A DNA stretch of 64,000 bases from Dugong dugon (taxonomy: Eukaryota > Chordata > Mammalia > Sirenia > Dugongidae), in NCBI GenBank assembly GCA_030035585.1, contig CM057469.1:63381501-63445500 (forward strand), given 5' to 3'. Position 1 is the first letter of the stretch, and each line of letters starts with the position of its first letter. The notes under the pieces were generated by a model, which made no database searches, had not been told where the DNA came from, and worked only from the letters and a program-made list of their open reading frames with translations. Shown here one piece after another: positions 53,045 to 64,000 of the stretch. A program made the position numbers and the translations under genes.

Positions 53045-53260
53045 TTTCATATAAGGAGCCCTGGTGGCGTGACAGTTAAGCATTTGGCTGCTAACTGAAA
53101 GGTTGGCAGTTTGAACTCACCAGTCGCTCCATGGGAGAAAGATGTGGTAGTCGACTTCCATAAAGATTACATACAGCCTTGGAGACCCTATGGACAGATC
53201 TACTCTGTCCTATAAGGTTGCTATAAGTCAGAATCGAGTCTATAGCAGCGGGGGGGAAGA
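53045..53260 (+). mobile_element. AfroSINE copy
   Basis: AGGAGCCCTGGTGGCGTGAC ... GCTGCTAACTGAAAGGTTGG ... GTGGTAGTCGACTTCCATAA ... CTATAAGTCAGAATCGAGTC. A full-length sense copy whose head is close to the recalled consensus. Confidence 0.92.
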
Positions 53261-53454
53261 AAGTTCCATATGGTGGGAAGAAACTAGGAAATGATTAGAT
53301 ACCTAGAAGAGGAAGGTAAGAAGAACTATAATAGACTAAGTTGTAGAACTCATTCAAATAGCTTAAGGGAAAATGCAACCAGAGGAAATAAATACAATTG
53401 AATCTGAGGGACTAGAAATAGGAACTGGAATAATATTGGGAACCAGGTAGTATT

Positions 53455-53480
53455 TCTTTTTTCCTCCCCTCCCCTCCCCT
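53455..53480. repeat. C/T-rich simple repeat (TCCCC)n
   Basis: A run of TCCCC units (CTCCCCTCCCCTCCCC), followed by CT-rich sequence to about 53535. Confidence 0.75.
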
Positions 53481-53587
53481 GCCCCACGTAATCTTCTGCC
53501 TCTACTTCTCTCTTCACTTTTTCTTTCTCTCTGCAGTTGGGTATTTTTTTTTTTTTTGCCATTTTGCTGCTCATGCAATCAGCATAA

Positions 53588-53735
53588 CTGCAACACAGTG
53601 GTTAAGAGTTACAGCTGCTCAGTAAAGGTTGGGCAGTTTGAATCCACCAGCCGCTCCTTGGAAACCCTATGGGGCAATTCTACTCTGTCCTATAGGGTCA
53701 CTATGAGTCGGAAGCGACTCGTTGGCAAACAGGTT
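53588..53735 (+). mobile_element. AfroSINE copy, short form, 5'-truncated
   Basis: CTGCAACACAGTGGTTAAGA, then CACCAGCCGCTCCTTGGAAA, ACCCTATGGGGCAATTCTAC and GTCGGAAGCGACTCGTTGGC. Confidence 0.88.
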
Positions 53736-53901
53736 CTCCTGCATGTGCCTGTACTCAAGTCAACACCAGCATAGCTTCCTGACTTGCCTCTCTCACAATT
53801 CTGAATTCTGAGGGGCTCCTTTGTGATCAGAACCACGTCAGGGAGGCAGGGTCATATGGTGCAAACCAGAAGGCCAAATTTCATCTCCATACCTGGGTGG
53901 A

Positions 53902-54107
53902 GGAGTTCCTGGCTGGTGTAAAATGTTCATGTGCTTGGCTGCTAACAGAAAGGTTGGAGGTTTGGGTCTACTCAGAGGAGCCTCAGAAAAAAGGCCTGGG
54001 TATCTACTTTGAAAAAATCAGCCATTGAAAACCTGATGAAGTACAGTTCTACTGTGACACATACAAGGTTACCAGGAGCCATGAGCTGGACTGACTTTGC
54101 AACAACT
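53902..54107 (+). mobile_element. AfroSINE copy (AAAATCAGCC tail type)
   Basis: GGAGTTCCTGGCTGGTGTAA, TGCTTGGCTGCTAACAGAAA, then AAGGCCTGGGTATCTACTTT and AAAATCAGCCATTGAAAACC, ending near ATGAGCTGGACTGACTTTGC. Confidence 0.82.
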
Positions 54108-56211
54108 TTTTTTTTTTTTAGGTGGGTGGGCCACCCAAGTTCTCTGAGAGGACCATGGGCTAGGGTAACACCCCAGCATGTACAAGGCTCTATATCACTA
54201 GATTGATTTAAAGGGGACTATGGCAGACGTACATGCTTGCATACTAGTGTGGTTTTTTTGCACAATTGTATTCCTTTTGACATGTTGAGCAATCTCTCTC
54301 CTGAGACTTGGGAGGCTTTTGGGACTATCATATATCATAGTCAATTACTAGTTCAGTCTGGCTTTTTTTTTTTTTTTTTTTTTTTTTTGCCAGTGCATCA
54401 TCATTCTGCCATATTCAACAGTCTTTAGGGTGGTGTGATGTGAATATGGAGAGCTCACTGCTAATAAACAAGGGTGTATTTGACTTTTTCTGGACTTCTT
54501 TCTCTCGAATGCAATGAATTGGAATCATGGGCGGTCCTAAGGCAGGGTTCATTTTTCTTTTATCTCTGAACACATTAACACTAATTTAGTAAATATGTAT
54601 TTAAATATTTTGATTTCATTGCATTTTTAAATATTTGAAGAAGTTGCAGCACAGAATATTTTCAGTACATTTGACTACAGGTCCATTTAGTAACACATTT
54701 CTGTGCTAGAAATGATAAACTAAAAAAAAAAAATAGCATTTTTAAGGGAAGATTTCTGAATTTCATAAGTAACTTAGAAACTCTTTATTGACTGAGTGGT
54801 TGTGTATTTCTGCATCTATTTGGACTAATATCCTAGCAAATGTGTGAAACCACATAGTCTGCTGTGAGTCAAATATTGCTCCCTGGGGGTTGCAATAATT
54901 CACACATTCTCCTTTTTGAGAAGAAAAAGGGGGAGGGGAAGTGTCTCTCTCTTTTCTTAATAGAATATGTATTTTCATTTATCAGATTTTGGAAATAAAA
55001 TTTAGGGCTCAGTTTTCTTCCCCAAGTTCTGCATGCCACTTGCCTTTTGACTCATATATTTATCTTGCCACGAAGCGTTTAAAAACAGAATAGCCCATAT
55101 TTTGAGATACTGTCTTCAACCAAGTTGTAAACTGTGAATTTCTCTATAATTTTGATTTTAAAACACTTGGAAGGCATTTAGTTTGTGCTTGCTGGTGTTG
55201 ATATAACATGCTAAGTTTCATCTTCATTTCAATAACTTTAAAATATCTCTGGTGGATGAGTTGTCAGAAGCATTTCAGTGAGGACCAGGGTGCAAAGGTG
55301 GTGGATAACCTTTTCTTTATTAGCCAGGTTTTAGGAAGCATGGGAGACTGAACCATGGCCAAGACTAATATACCACACAGGCATTATTGCTATAGTAATA
55401 TTTCTTACTATTGGCCTACTAGCAATAGTAAATAATACTTTGTAGAGGAAAATGTCTATATATATGGAAACGGATTTGAGATAATGTCAGAGTCTGTAAA
55501 GTCTATTACAGTGAATACAGAAGGTAGCTCTAAGGATTTTTATACTTATGCTGTTACTACCTTGAAGCATGGACTTCAGCAAGATACCCAACCTTATTTT
55601 AAGGTTCTTCTCTTCTTTTTTTTTCATATTAACCATAATTTTTATTTAAAACTTCGTTTTCTGTACCCAGAAAACCATATGGCCATTTATTTCTTGTATT
55701 TGTGTATTTGACTGTGGCATATAGTGACATGGGCAAAGATGAGCTAGTATAATTAATTTTTTCTAAACTTTTTTTGTATCTTAAGAATTTATTGGATATG
55801 GCAGATAACCTTAGTATCTAAAATTTGTAAAAAAAAAAAAAAAAGAAAAAAAGAAAAACTGAACAAAATAAGTGTAGAAGAGGTATCCCGTGGAAAAACA
55901 TAAAAAAGAAATACAATGTTTAAAAAAAAGAGAGAATTAGATAAGGATAGGAGAATGCCTTTCTCTGCTTTCTTCTCAGGGATTATTAATGCTAGTAGGT
56001 AGTGTTGTTTAAGCACTGGTTTTCTTCCTTGATAAACACCTAAGAACAAGAACCAAGTGACATATAGCAATGTCAGAGTAAAGAAGTTTCAGTTACCAAA
56101 GAAGAAGTGGAAGATGATCCCATATACCTCTGCATGCGCTAAAATAGAAATTGATAATAATAAGATTATTAGGAAAGGTGAAAAATGAAGACTATTTTGT
56201 AAGGTATATTT
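54108..56211. other. Intergenic, AT-rich; T-runs, nothing assigned
   Basis: Contains a T-run of 26 (54363-54388) and an A-rich run at 55828-55857. No gene or named repeat recognised. Confidence 0.4.
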
Positions 56212-57590
56212 TTGTTGTTGCCCTCAGCTGCCGTCAAGTTGGTTCCAACTCACAACGACCCAATGTAAAACAGAATGAAACAGGGCATGGTCCTGGGCCA
56301 TCCTCACAATTGTTGCTATGTTTGAGCATGTTGTGTCAGCCACTGTGTCAATCCATCTCATTGAGGGTCTTTCTCTTTTTCCATGGACCTCTATTTTACC
56401 AACCATGATGTCCTTCTCCAGGGACTGGTCCCTCCTAATAACATGTCCAAAGTACGCGAGGCGAAGTTTCACCATCTTTGCTTCTAAGGAGCATTCTGAT
56501 GGGACTTCTTCCAAGAAAGACTTGTCTGTTCTTCTGGCAGTTCAATATTCTTCCTCATCTTTGGCATTAGTGGTTGGTGTGTAGATTTGAATAATAGTCA
56601 GATTAACTGGTCTTCCTTGTAGGTGTATGGATATTATCCTATCACTGACAGCATTGTACTTTAGGATAGATCTTCATTTTTTTATTTTATTTTATTTTAT
56701 TTTTGTACTTCAGACGAAAGTTTACAGAACAAACTAGTTTCTCATTAAAGAGTTAGTACACATACTGTTTTATGACATTGGTTAACAAACGCACCGCATG
56801 TCAACACGCTCCCTTCTCGACCTTGGGTTCCCCATTACCAGCTTTCCTGTCCCCTCCTGCCTTCTAGTCCTTGACCCTGGGTGGTGTACCTGTTTAGTCT
56901 CGTTTTGTTTTATGGGCCTGTCTAATCTTTGGCAGAAGGGTGAACTTCCGGAGTGATTTCATTACTGAGCTAAAAGAGGGTTCGGGGGACATACTCTTGG
57001 GGTTTCTCCAGTCTCTGTCAGGCCAGTAAGTCTGGTCTTTTTCTATGAGTTAGAATTTTGTTCTACAACAGGATAGATCTTGAGGTGTTCTTTTTGATGA
57101 CGAACATGATGCCATTCCTCTTCAATTTGTCGTTCTTGGCATAGTAGATCATATGATTGTCTGATTCATAATGGCCAATATCAGTCCTTTTCAGCTCACT
57201 AATGCCTAGGATATCTATCTTTATGTGTTCCATTTCATTTCTGATGACTTCCAATTTTCCTAGATTAATACTTTGTACATTCAACATTTAGATCATTAAT
57301 GGATACTTGCAGCTGTTTCTTCTCATTTTGACTCTTGCTATTCATAAGGTTTTCACTGGTCAATTTTTTCAGAAGTAGATGGCCAGGTCCTTCTTATTAT
57401 GGAAGGACTTCTTATTATGGAAGTTCTGCAGAAACCTGTCCACCAAGGGTGACCCTGCAGGTATCTGAACTACCGGTGGCAAAGTTTCCAGTATCAAAGC
57501 AACTCACAAACCACCACAGTATGACAAACTGGCAGATGCATGGTGGAAGTGAGTCATAGTTCAGGGCAATTGAGGGTTTACATCCTGCAT
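56212..57590 (-). mobile_element. RTE LINE (antisense): 3' end joined to endonuclease region, split by an L1
   Basis: The left part, 56212 to about 56547, is the antisense RTE 3' end. At about 56548 it passes directly to the endonuclease region (antisense frame GRPVNLTIIQIYTPTTNAKD), which resumes after the L1 at 57082-57290 as KLEVIRNEMEHIKIDILGIS, then KNDKLKRNGIMFVI. The intervening reverse-transcriptase segment present in full elements is missing, so the copy has an internal deletion. The rest, to about 57590, appears to be RTE 5' sequence. Inactive. Confidence 0.75.
56663..57081 (-). mobile_element. 5'-truncated L1 3' UTR inserted into the RTE, with target duplications
   Basis: The 12-base direct repeat AGGATAGATCTT lies at 56663-56674 and 57070-57081. 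Between them is an antisense L1 end: T-rich tail (TTTTTTTATTTTATTTTATT), then GTACTTCAGACGAAAGTTTA and CCAGTAAGTCTGGTCTTTTT. Removing the insert restores a continuous RTE endonuclease frame in principle, which dates the L1 insertion after the RTE. Confidence 0.9.
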
Positions 57591-57604
57591 TTGTTCTCTT
57601 TTTC

Positions 57605-57845
57605 TCTCTCTCTTTTTTATTTTTTATTGTACTTCAGGTGAAGGCTTACAGAACAAATAATTTCTCATGAAACACTAGTATACTTATTGTTTTATGACAT
57701 TGGTTAACAACCCCACAACATGTCAACCCTCTAACTTCTCAACCTTTTTTTTTTTGGTGAAAATACACATAGCCAAAGACACACCATTTCAAAAATTTCT
57801 ACATGCGCTGTTCAGTGACATTGACTATGCTCTTCCAATCGTGCT
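57605..57845 (-). mobile_element. L1 3' UTR pieces (antisense)
   Basis: TTGTACTTCAGGTGAAGGCT, then TGACATTGGTTAACAACCCC, repeats the L1 3' end. A TGGTGAAAATACACATAGCC segment follows at about 57759-57778, resembling another L1 3' UTR block. Possibly separate insertions preceding the large L1. Confidence 0.65.
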
Positions 57846-58772
57846 GTTATTCTCACTTAAGATGAAGGCTTACAGAACAAAATAGTTTCTCATTTAACAG
57901 TTACTACAAATGTTGCCCTATGACAATGGTTAACAATCTCACAACACGTCCTTACTCAACCTTGTGTTTCCTATCACCAGCTTCCTTGTCCCCTTCTGCC
58001 TTCTGGCCCTTGTCACTGGATTCCTGTACCTCGTTAGTCTCATTTGGTTTTATGGGGCTGTCCACTCCCAGGCAGAACAGTGAACCTTGGAGACAACTTC
58101 ACCACTGAGCTAAAAGGGTGTTTGGGGGCCATACTCCTGAGGTTTCTCCAGTCTCCTTTAGGCCAGTAAATCTGGTCTTCTTTTTGTGAGTTAGAATTAT
58201 GTTCTGCATCCTTCTCCAGCTCTGTCCAGAACCCACTGTTCTGATCCTGGTCAGAGCAGTCAGTGGTGGTAGCTTGGCACCATCTAGCTGTACTGGAATC
58301 AGTCCAGTGGAGGCCTTCGTAGCTGTGGACAATTAGTCCTTCGGAACAATCTTTTCCTTGTGTCCTGTTCTCTTCATTCTCCCTTGCTCCCGAAGGGATG
58401 AGACCAGTGGAGTATCTTAGATGGCTGCTCACAGGCTTTTAAGGCCCCAGACACTACTCACCAAGGTAGAATGTAGAGCATTGTCTTTATAAGCTGTGTC
58501 ATGCCAGTTGAGCTAGATGTTCCCCGAGACCATGGTCCCCACAGCCCTCCGCCCAGCAATTCAGTCCCTCAGGGAGTTTGGATGTGTCTATGGGGCTTCC
58601 ATGACCTTTCCTTGTCCAAGTTGTGCTAGTTTCCCCTGTATTGTGTACTGTCTCACCCTTCACACAAGATGCCACTTATCTATTGCCTATTTAGTATTTC
58701 CCCCCCACCCCTCCCAACCCTGGTAACCAACAAAGATTGTTACATTTTGCGTGTGAACTTTTTCATGGGTTT

Positions 58773-61700
58773 TTACAATAGGGGTCTCATACAATATTTG
58801 TCCTTTTGTGATTGACTTATTTCACTCAGCATAATGTCCTCCAGTTTCATCCATGTTGTGAGATGCTTCACAGATTCATTGTTGTCCTTCCTCATTGCAT
58901 AGTACTCCATTGTGTGTATGTACCATAGTTTGTTTATCCATTCATCTGTTGATGGGCATCTAGGTTGTTTCCATTGTTTTGCTATTGTGAACAATGCTGC
59001 CATGAACATAGGTGTGCATATGTCTATTCAAGTGATGACTCTTATTTCTATAGAATATATTCCTAAGAGTGGAATTGCTGGATGGAATGGTATGTCTATT
59101 TCTAGCTTTCTGAGGAAGCGCCATATCATTTTCCAAAATGGTTGTATCATTTTGCATTCCCACCAGCAGTGCATAAGAGTTCCAATCTCCCCACAGTCCC
59201 TCCAACATTTGTTATTTCCAGTGTTTTTGATTCGTGCCAGTAATGCCGAGTGAGATGGTATCTCATTGTGGTTTTAATTAGCATTTCTCTAATGGCTAGT
59301 GATCGCGAGCATTTCCTCCTGTGTCTGTTGGCCATTTGGATGTCTTCTTTGGTGAAGTGTCTGTTAATTTCCTTTGCCCATTTTTTAATTATTTGTCTTT
59401 TTGTTGTAGAGGTGTTGGATTTTCTTATAGATTATGGAGATTAGACCTTTGTCTGACTTGTACTGTCCAAAAATTTTTTTCCCAGTCTGTGGGTTCTCTT
59501 TTTACTCTTTTGGTGAAGTCTTTTGAAAAGCATAGGTGTTTCATTTTTAGAAGATCCCAGTTATCTAGCTTATCTATTGGGGTTCGTGCATTGATGGTTA
59601 TGATTTGTATCCTGTTAATGCCGTGTATTAAGGCCTGAAGTGTTGGTCCTATCTTTTCTTCTATGAACCTTATAGTTTTAGGCTTTATATTCAGGTCTTT
59701 GATCCATTTTGAAGTAGTTTTTGTATATGGTGTGAAGTATGGGTCCTGTTTCATTTTTTTGCAGACAGATATCCAGTTTTGCCAGCACCATTTGTTAAAA
59801 AGAGTGTCTTTTCCCCATTTGATGGACTTTGGGCCCTTCTCGAAGATCAGGTGACCATAGGTGGATGGATTTACACCTGGGTTCTCAATTCTGTTCCATT
59901 GGTCAATGTATCTGTTGTTGTACCGGTACCAGGCTGTTCTGACTACTGTAGCTGTATAGTAGGTTCTGAAGTCAGGTAGTATGAGTCCTCCAACTTTATT
60001 CTTCTTCTTCAGTAGTGCTTTACTTATTCGGGGCTTCTTCCCTTTCCATATAAAGTTGATGATTAGTTTTTCCATCTCTTTGAAGAATGTTCTTGGTATT
60101 TGGATTGGGATTGCATTGTATTTGTAATTTACTTTGGGTAGAATTGTCATTTTCACAATGTTGAGTCTGCCTATCCATGAGCGTGGTATGTTTTTCCATT
60201 GATGTAGATCCCTTTAGGTTTCATGCAGTAGTGTTTTATAGTTTTCTTTGTATAGGTCTTTTACATACCTGCTCAGATGTATTCCTAAGTCTTTTATCTT
60301 TTCAGGGGCTATTGAAAGTGGTGTTGTTTTCCTGATCTCCTTTTCATTGTTCTCCTTATTGGTGTATAGGAATCCAACTGATTTTTGAATGTTTATCTTG
60401 TATCCTGCTACTCTGCTGAATCTTTCTATTAGTTCTCGTAGATTTCTTGTGGAGTCTTTAGGGTTTTCTATGTATAGTATCATGTCATCTGCAAACACGG
60501 ACAGTTTAACTTCTTCATTACCTATTTGGATGCCCTTTATTTCTTTTTCTTGCCTTAGTGCTCTATCTAGAACTTCCAGCACAATGTTCAATAGGAGTGG
60601 TGATAAAGGGCATCCTTGTCTTGTTCCTGTTTTCAAGGGGAATGTTTTCAGCCTCTCTCCATTAAGAATGATGTTGGCCATTGGTTTTGCATAGATGCCC
60701 TTTATTATGTTGAGAAATTTCCCTTCTATACCTATTTGATTGAGAGTTTTTATCAGGAATGGGTGTTGGACTTTGTCAAATGCCTTTTCTGCATCAGTTG
60801 AGATGATCATGTGATTCTGTTCTTTCCTCTTATTTATGTGGTGGATTACGTTGATTGATTTTCTAATGTTGAACCGTCCTTGCATACCTGGTATGAATCC
60901 TACTTGGTCGTGGTATATTATTTTTTTGATACGATGCTGAATTCTATTGGCTAGAATTTTGTTCATAAGTTTTGCATCTATATTCATGAGAGATATTGGT
61001 CTGTAATTTTCTTTTTTTGTGACGTCTTTGCCTGGTTTTGGTATCAGTGTTATGCTGGCTTCATAGAATGAATTTGGAAGTGTTGCTTCCTCTTCTATGC
61101 TCTGAAATAGCTTGAGTAGTACTGGTACAAACTCTTCCTTAAATGCTTTGTAGAATTCTCCAGTGAAGCCATCTGGGCCAGGGCTTTTTTTGGTTGGGAG
61201 TTTTTTCATTACCTTTTCAATCTATTCTCTTGTTATGGGTCTGTTCAGATTTCCAACATCACTTTGTTGTAGTTTGGGTAGGCCGTGTGTTTCTAGAAAT
61301 TTATCCATTTCCTTTAAGTTTTCAAATTTGTTGGAGGATAGGTTTTCATAAAATTCTGTTATACTCCTTTTTATTTCAGTTGGGTCTGTTGTAAAGTCCC
61401 CCATTTCATTTCTTATTTGGGTTATTTGTGTCCTCTGCTGTTTTTCTTTTGTCAGTCTGGCCAGTGGTTTGTTGATTTTGTTAATTCTTTCAAAGAACCA
61501 ACTTTTGGTTTTGTTGATTCTTTCTATTGTTTTTCTGTTCTCTATTTCATTTATTTCTGCTCTGATCTTTATTATTTCCTTTCTTCCGGTCGTTGTGGGC
61601 TTTTTTTGCTGTTCTCTTTCTATTTGTATGAGTTCTGTAGTTAATGTTTTGATTTGTCCCTTTCTTCTTTTTTGATACGTGCATCTATAGCTATAAATTG

Positions 61701-62485
61701 TCCTCTGAAGACTGCCTTTGCTGTGTCCTAAAGGTTTTGGTATGATGTGTTTTCATTCTCATTTGATTCTAGGAATTTTTTGATTCCATCTCTGATTTCT
61801 TCTATTACCCAGTGATGTGTAAGCAGGGTATTATTCAGTTTCCATGTAGTTGATTTTTTTTCCTTGCTCTTTCTATTGTTAATTTCTACCTTGATGGCAT
61901 TATGGTCAGAGAAGATACTTTGAATTATCTGAACGTTTTGGATTTTGTTGAGGATTGCTCTGTGGCCTAAGATGTGGTCTATTCTGGAGAACATTCTATG
62001 TGCATTGGAAAAGAATGTGTACTTTGCAGCAGTTGGATGGAGTGTTCTATATATGTCTATGACGTCAAGTTGGCTGATTGTGCCCTTTTCAGTGTTGTTA
62101 GAGTTTGTTTTATGTATTTTGGAGCCCTGTCATTGGGTGCGTAGATGTTTATTATGGTTAAGTCTTCATGATGTATCATCCCCTTAATCAGTATATAGTG
62201 TCCTTCTTTGTCTTTTATGGTAGATTTCGTTTTAAAGTCTATTTTATCTGAGATTAGAATTGCCACTCCTGCTCTTTTTTGGTAGTTGTTAGCTTAATAT
62301 ATTTTTTTCCAACCTTTGACTTTTAGTAAATTCACATCTTTGTTTCTAAGATGTGTGTCTTGTAGACAGCATATTGATGGATCCTGTTTTCTTATCCATT
62401 CTGTCACTCTCCGTCTGTTTATGGGTGCATTGAGTCCATTTACATTCAGTGTAATTATTGATAGATGTTAGTTTGCTGCTGTCAT
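58773..62485 (-). pseudogene. L1 ORF2 relic (endonuclease, reverse transcriptase, Cys-rich end)
   Basis: ORF2 would start at ATG 62485-62483 (MTAAN), with TAA at codon 6 (62470-62468), then SIITLNVNGLNAPINRRRV. The endonuclease motif reads CCLQDTHL, where a Glu (QETHL) is usual. Later come INIYAPNDRAP (about 62135) and the terminal FSDHNA. The reverse transcriptase spans about 61404-59425 in one frame, with [40 protein letters not shown] and catalytic FADDMILY. Two nonsense codons lie in it, at 61222-61224 and 60214-60216. Frameshifts occur between 61.4 and 61.73 kb and near 59.33-59.42 kb. The last part includes HTMEYYAMRKDN (59009-58773), typical of L1 ends. Confidence 0.88.
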
Positions 62486-62906
62486 TTTGTAGTGCTTTTT
62501 TCTGTGGTGCTGACATTTTCTTTGTTCTTCTTACTCTATTGTGCTGAGTTACTTTTTTTTGTGGTTTTCTTTTCATTTCTTTTGTTTTTGTACGTTTTGT
62601 TTATGCTGAGACTTTATGTTTTCCTTTTTTTTTTATAAGTATGTTTGTTAACTTTCTTTGTGGTTACCATGAATTTTACCCTTATCTTTCTAAGTTTGAT
62701 GCAGTCTACCATTACTTGGTATCGCCTTGTCTTCCTCTCCATTACAAGGTTCTATACCTATGCCGTTTATTGCCTCTTTTATTGTTTTGATGTTGTTGTC
62801 ATTTACTGATTAACTGCTCTGATCCCCTGTTGTATTTCTTTTGGTTTTGGATAGTCCTTGAGAGTTCATTTCCTAGATTGGTATCTGGCTGGTACGATCC
62901 TGCGTC

Positions 62907-64000
62907 CTAGGTTCTGCCTGTGATCTGAAGCTGTTTGTCCTCAGATCGAAGCGCTCTCTTTAATAATTCTTGTAAGTTTGGTTTGACTTTTACATATTCC
63001 CTTAATTTTTGTTTATCTGGAAATGACCTAATTTCACCATCAAATCTGAATGAGAGTTTTGCAGGATATATTATTCTTGGCTGGCAATTTTTTTCTTTCA
63101 AGATTTTATATATGTTGTCCCATTGCCTTCTTGCCTGCATGGTTTCTGCCGAAAAATCTGAGCTTAGTCTTATTGTTTCTCCTCTGTATGTGACTTCTTG
63201 TTTTTCATGAACTGCTCTCGGGATTCTTTGTTTGTCTTTGGTTTTGGCGAGTGTGATTATGATATGCCTTGGTGATTTTCTTTTGGGGTCTCTTCTATAT
63301 GGGGTTTGTTGAGCTTCTTGGATGGTCAGCTTTTCATCTTTCATGATATTGGGGAAGTTTTCTGCCAGCAGTTCTTCAGTGATCCTCTCTGTGTTTTTTG
63401 TTTTCTCCCCCTGTTCTGGAATTCCAATCACTTGAAAGTTTTTGCTTTTGATTGTATCCCACATAACTCTCACGGTCTCTTGATTTTTTTTGTTCTTTTT
63501 TCCGAGTTTTCCTGAAACAGAGTTGTATCCAAGTGTTTGTCTTCAATTCCACTGATCCTGTCTTCAACAGTTTCAAATCTGCTTCTCAGCCCTTCTATGA
63601 CACTGTCCAGTTCTGAAATCTTGTTGTTTATCCTTTTGATTTCTAATTGTTGTCTTTGTATAATTTCTAGTTGTGAATTTATTTTGGCATTTTGTTCCTG
63701 CATTATTTTCCTGAATTCTTCCAATTTTTTGCCTGTACTTTTCATGCATTTGTCCAGTTTTTACTCATGTTTGTCAGCTTTTCGCCTCAGCTCTTGGAGA
63801 ATTCTGAGTATTAGAGATTTGAATTCCCTATCAGGTAGTTCTAGTGCATTTTCTTCCACTGGAGAGTGATCTGGTGTTTTATTTTGGATGCCTACTGGAA
63901 CCATCCTGTCCCGTTTTTGTAAATGTTTGATATTGTCTGCTGTCTTTGGGGCATTCAGTAGTTATTTTTCTCATTTATTGATTGTAGGTTTGTTTGTTTT
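62907..64000 (-). pseudogene. L1 ORF1 relic (RNA-binding protein), partial
   Basis: A coiled-coil-type segment (LEIIQRQQLEIKRINNKISE, 63745-63470) is followed, after a frameshift near 63.48-63.50 kb in an A-rich stretch, by the RRM and C-terminal domain. That part reads FQVIGIPEQ, LTIQEAQQTPYRRDPKRKSP, RHIIITLAKTKDKQRI and RLSSDFSAETMQARRQW, and stops at 62907. Upstream, SPVEENALELPDREFKSLIL continues the frame but is interrupted by TAA at 63763-63761. The N-terminus is outside the window. L1 ORF1p normally forms trimers that coat L1 RNA. This copy cannot. Confidence 0.87.

Larger units (their letters stand above)
57846..64000 (-). mobile_element. Long L1 LINE (antisense), cut by the window end
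   Basis: The minus strand carries, in L1 order: ORF1 (from beyond 64000 to 62907), a spacer of about 420 bases, ORF2 (62485 to 58773) and a 3' UTR of about 0.9 kb ending near 57846. The 3' UTR block TTCAGGTGAAGGCTTACAG-like at its left end is shared with the other L1 fragments in the window. Several nonsense codons and frameshifts show it is a dead copy. The 5' UTR and promoter, if present, lie outside the window. Confidence 0.9.

Overview
The window is mammalian nuclear DNA, most likely from an afrotherian and probably an elephant or close relative. It shows spliced vertebrate genes, CpG-rich promoter DNA, L1 and MaLR relics, and many copies of tRNA-derived SINEs and an RTE-type LINE that I recognise as the afrotherian AfroSINE/RTE set. 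The lineage call rests on recognising these repeat sequences, not on a database search.

Left third (1 to about 30 kb): this part is almost free of lineage-specific transposons and carries both genes, each on the + strand. At the left edge are the last two coding exons of the C1orf53 orthologue (small DUF5522-type protein, motif CC-x3-C-x2-C; 373-474 and 1736-1807). About 5.5 kb downstream, after GC-rich DNA, begins LHX9, a LIM-homeodomain transcription factor. I resolve its complete coding sequence. There are two alternative first coding exons (7262-7289 and 12608-12781), LIM1 in 14675-14877, LIM2 in 15973-16328, and the first 46 homeodomain residues in 22735-22937. There are two alternative last exons: 24170-24427 completes the homeodomain (397-residue protein), and 27064-27120 replaces homeodomain helix 3 with an 18-residue tail (LHX9-alpha form). 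Every intron is GT-AG and all phases close. Intron 3 (6.4 kb) is AT-rich and nearly repeat-free, so it is a candidate enhancer interval.

Right part (30 to 64 kb): I find no convincing host gene. It is dense in repeats. These include AfroSINEs of several types (one with a tRNA-Gly head), six RTE segments (one a 5'-inverted 'twin-primed' insertion with intact target duplications), old L2, CR1/L3, MER5 and MIR relics, two MaLR-type solo LTRs, a truncated U2 snRNA pseudogene, and several L1 pieces. From about 57.85 kb to the window end lies one long antisense L1 with recognisable ORF1, endonuclease, reverse transcriptase and 3' UTR, all inactivated.

How it fits together: LHX9 produces DNA-binding and non-binding isoforms by choosing between two terminal exons. 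In this genome the canonical terminal exon has a very poor, purine-rich acceptor context, while the alpha exon has a clean T-tract. The transposon-rich flank records interaction between partner elements: SINEs share the RTE 3' end, and an L1 sits inside an RTE endonuclease relic.
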